Below, one piece after another: positions 61,101-64,000 of a stretch of 64,000 nt of DNA. Made by a program: the position numbers and the translations under genes. Below the pieces are notes generated by a model. It saw nothing but the letters and a program-made list of their open reading frames with translations, had not been told where the DNA came from and searched no databases. Source of the DNA: Agelas oroides (Eukaryota; Porifera; Demospongiae; Agelasida; Agelasidae); contig OX422183.1 of assembly GCA_949130485.1 (NCBI GenBank), positions 26,055,316 through 26,119,315 on the forward strand. Direction: 5' to 3'. How positions within the stretch are numbered: the first letter of the stretch is position 1; each line of letters opens with the position of its first letter.

Positions 61101-64000
61101 CAGTCCTTGTGCCTATGTATCTCCCTCTTCCCTGTCCTTCTATCCTGGTCCCTCTGTACCCGTTCCTTTCTATCTGTCATTGTCCCTGTTCCGTTGCTGT
61201 CATTCATTTCCTATCCCTCCTGTCATTGTCCCTGTCCCTGTCACTCTATCCCTCTTCCTGTTCCTGTCCCTCTGCAGCTGTCCCTGTCCTTCAACCCCTG
61301 TCCCTGTTCCTGTCGTTATCACTACCGCTCTGTCCCTGTCTGTGTCACCCTGTCCCCGTTCCTGTCCCTCTCCTGGTTCCCATCCGTCTGTCCCTCTGTT
61401 TCTCTTTCCCTCTGTTCCTGTCCCTATGTCTGACCTTGTCCCTTTCCCCCGCTCTGAGTATACCTGTCGCTCCCTGTCCTTGTTCCTTCATCTCTTTGTC
61501 CTTGCCCTTGTTCCTGTTCCTGTCCCTGTCTGTGTCACTTTGTCTGTGTCACTGTCCGTATCCCTGTCCCTCTGTCCCTGTTTGTGTCACCCTGTTCATG
61601 CTCCTGTCCTATGTCACTGTTCCTCTGTCCCTGTCCCTATGTCTGTCCTTGTTTCTCTGTCCCTGTCTGACTATTCCTGTCGCTGTCCCTCTGTCGTTGT
61701 TTCTCTGTCCGTGTCTGACTATTCCTGTCACTGTCTCTCTGTCCCTTTCATGTCCTGTCCCTGTCCTGTCCCTGTCCTGTCCCTGTCCATCTGTCCCTCT
61801 GTCTCTCTCTCCCTGCCCTGTCCATGTTCCTGTCCGTGTTTCTGTCCCTTTCTTCCTGTTCCTATGTCCCATTACCTGTTTGTGTGTCCATGTCCCAGTC
61901 CATTTCCCTCCACCCCTGTCCTTCTCCCCTGGTCCCTCTGTCCCTGTCTATCTGTTCCTGTCACTCAGTCCCCGTTCCGTGTTCCTGGCAGCAGTCTATC
62001 TGTCACAGTCCCTATCCCTCTGTCCCTGCTGATCTGGCCTTGTGTTTGTCCCTGTCCCTATTGCTGTCATTTTCTTCCTGTCCCTATCGCTGTCCCAAAC
62101 TACCTTTTTCTCTCTCCCTCTGTCCCTATCCCTCTGTCCCTGTCCCTCTGTCCCTGTCCCTGTCCCTTTTCCTGTCCCTATCCTTGTCCGTCTGTCCTGT
62201 CTGTGTCACCCTGTCCCTGTTCCTGTCCCTCTTTCCTTATTCTTCTCCGTCCGCTGTCCTTCTGTTCCTGTCCAAGTCCCCCTTTCCATGTCCATTTCCG
62301 TAGATCCCCATTTCTGTCCTCCTTTCCCTGTCCCGGTCCCTGTCTGTCTGTCACAATCTCTGTCTTTCGGTCCGTGTCCATCTGTCATGTCTCTGTTCCT
62401 GTCCCTTTCGCTGTCATTCTTTCCCGTCCCTCTCTCACTCTGTCACTGTCCTTCTGTCCCATTCCCTACGTCTGCCAATTGTCCCTCCGTCCCTGTTTAC
62501 TCTATCCCTGTCCCTGTGTCCTTGTCCATCTGTCCTCGCCCCTATTTCTGTGTCCCTCTCCCTGTCCCCCTGTCATTGTCCCTCTGTTCCTGTCCCTGTC
62601 CCTCTGTCCTTGTCCCCAGTCACTCTCCCTGTCTCCCTGTCCTTGTCCCTCAGTCGTGTCCCTCAGTCCCTGTCCCTCTGTCTCTGTCTCATCTCTCCTG
62701 GTCCGTATACCTCTTTCCTTATTCCAGTCCCTGTGTCCCTGTCCCTATGTTCTTGTGCATCTGTCGTTCACCTACTTCTGTGTCCCTCTCCCTGTCCTCC
62801 TGTGACGCTGTCCCTGTCCCTTTGTCACTGCCCTGTCCCTTTGTCACTGTCCTGTCCTTGTCTCTCTGTCCCTATCCCTCTGTCCTTGTCCCCTGTCACT
62901 CACCCTGTCCCCCTGTCTCTATTTGTGTCCCTCTACATGTCCCTCTGTCCCTGTACCTGTCTCCTTGTCTCTGTCCCTGTCCTTGTCTCTATCTCACTCT
63001 TCCTTGTCCATATCCATTTGTCCCCATACATCTAGCACTGTCATCCTGTCCCTGTTCCTGTCTGTGTCCATATCCATCTCCGTCTTCCTTGTCCCTATCC
63101 CTCTGTCCCTATCTGGCCCTGTCACTCTGTTCCTGTTCCTGTCCATCTGTCTCTGTCCCTGTCACTGTCCCTCTATCCCTCCCTCTGTCCCTGTTCTCCT
63201 GTCTATGTCCCAGTCCCAGTCCTTGTGCCTATGTATCTCCCTCTTCCCTGTCCTTCTATCCTGGTCCCTCTGTCCCCATTCTTTTTTATCTGTAATAGTC
63301 CCTGTCCCTTTGCTGTCATTCATTTCCTATCCCTGTCCCAGTCCCTCTGTCCCTCAGTCTCTGTCCCTATGTGTGTCCTTCTCCCTGTCACTCTATCCAT
63401 TCCCCTGTTCCTATTCCCGTCCCTTTTCAGCTGTCCCTCTCCTTCAGCCCCAGTCCCTGTTTCTGGCGTTATAACTATCGCTCTGTCCCTATCTGTGTCA
63501 CCCTGTCCCCATTCCTGTCCCTTTGTCCCTTTTCCTCTGTCCCTTTCTCTGTTCCCATCCGTCTGTCCCTGTCCCTCTGTTTCTCTTTCCCTCTATTGCT
63601 GTCACTGTGTCTGGGCCTGTCCCTCTATCCCTGTTTGACTATTCCTGTCGGTCCCTGTCCTTGTTCCTCTCTTTGTCCCTGCCCTTGTTCCTGTTCCTGT
63701 CCCTGTCTGTGTCACTTTGTCTCTGTCATTATGTCCCTGTTCCTGTCCTTTTGTTTCTGTTCCTCTGTCCCAGTCCTTGTTTTGTCCGTCCCTGTCCCGG
63801 TCCATTTCCCTCTCTCCCTGTTTCCGTCCCTGTCCTTCTATCCTGGTCCCTCTGTCTCTATCCATCTGTTCCTGTCACTCAGTGCCTGTTGCCTATTCCT
63901 GTCTATCTATCATGGTCCCTGTCCATCTGTCATTGTCTCTGTCCCTGTGCATTTTGCTGTCCTTATTGCTGTCCCCAACTCGCTGTCCCTGTGTCCCAGT
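58119..64000 (+). repeat. Pyrimidine-rich satellite array A6 (continues past window)
   Basis: At least 5.9 kb. The leader is duplicated with a 181-bp period (58119 and 58300). Anchors at 58872 and 62299 are 3427 bp apart, almost the A5 spacing of 3440, so A5 and A6 share an arrangement. The window ends at CCCAACTCGCTG, just before the point where the A+T-rich insert begins in other arrays. Frames of 1245 codons (59068-62805) and 921 codons (58668-61433) overlap in different registers and are artefacts. Confidence 0.92.

Noticed and set aside
1-64000. CRISPR array, prokaryotic operons, integrated virus, ribosomal or histone gene cluster
   Set aside because: No direct repeat/unique spacer pattern of CRISPR size, no viral, transposase or reverse-transcriptase protein motif in any frame, and no recognisable rRNA or histone sequence. 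The repeats are satellite-type.

Overview
The window is non-coding, highly repetitive eukaryotic DNA. I find no supportable protein-coding gene. It is a macrosatellite: five full copies and one truncated copy of a ~2.2-kb spacer (S1 to S6) alternate with six large pyrimidine-rich satellite arrays (A1 to A6). Everything is head-to-tail in one orientation; I saw no inverted copy. Spacers start at 1 (cut by the window edge), 13793, 27375, 36211 (left part missing), 45441 and 55918. Full periods are 13792, 13582, 18066 (this one encloses the truncated copy) and 10477 bp.

The arrays are built from 6-bp GTCCCT and 8-bp GTCCCTCT steps, with point changes, ~73-86-bp intermediate units, and long modules of about 2.4-4.7 kb marked by a recurring GTAGATCCCC anchor. 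Several near-perfect 64-, 86- and ~270-bp tandem duplications show recent expansion. The plus strand is almost all C and T with single Gs. The minus strand is runs of GGG separated by 3-5 bases, the pattern of G-quadruplex-forming DNA. The basic steps contain no stop codon in any frame on either strand, so very long open frames (up to 1598 codons) appear everywhere; these are repeat artefacts.

The spacers are more complex. Each full copy runs in this order: a degenerate ~10-bp minisatellite (about 390 bp); ordinary A+T-richer sequence; a strongly conserved core of ~440 bp; a CpG-dense patch with a GC-rich palindrome; a second imperfect hairpin; a 24-bp minisatellite of variable copy number; and a leader that is usually duplicated where the satellite begins. 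The core holds an RNA polymerase III-like A box, a B box 52 bp further on, and a T5 terminator. Together these define a candidate RNA of 255 nt in four copies and 304 nt in S2. It is followed at once by two TATA-like boxes facing opposite ways. This is the most interesting content of the window and the best candidate for something undescribed: a possible Pol III RNA gene regularly spaced through a G-quadruplex-prone macrosatellite.

The copies show active turnover: shared indels that fit no single tree, a spacer truncated beside a palindrome, modules missing or re-joined, and one 118-bp foreign insert with a hairpin.

The organism is a eukaryote and probably an animal. The TAGCTAGC-type spacer sequence and the GCCTGGGTACGAGGCTAG end of the insert remind me of sponge or cnidarian genomic DNA. 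That is memory only and is weak.
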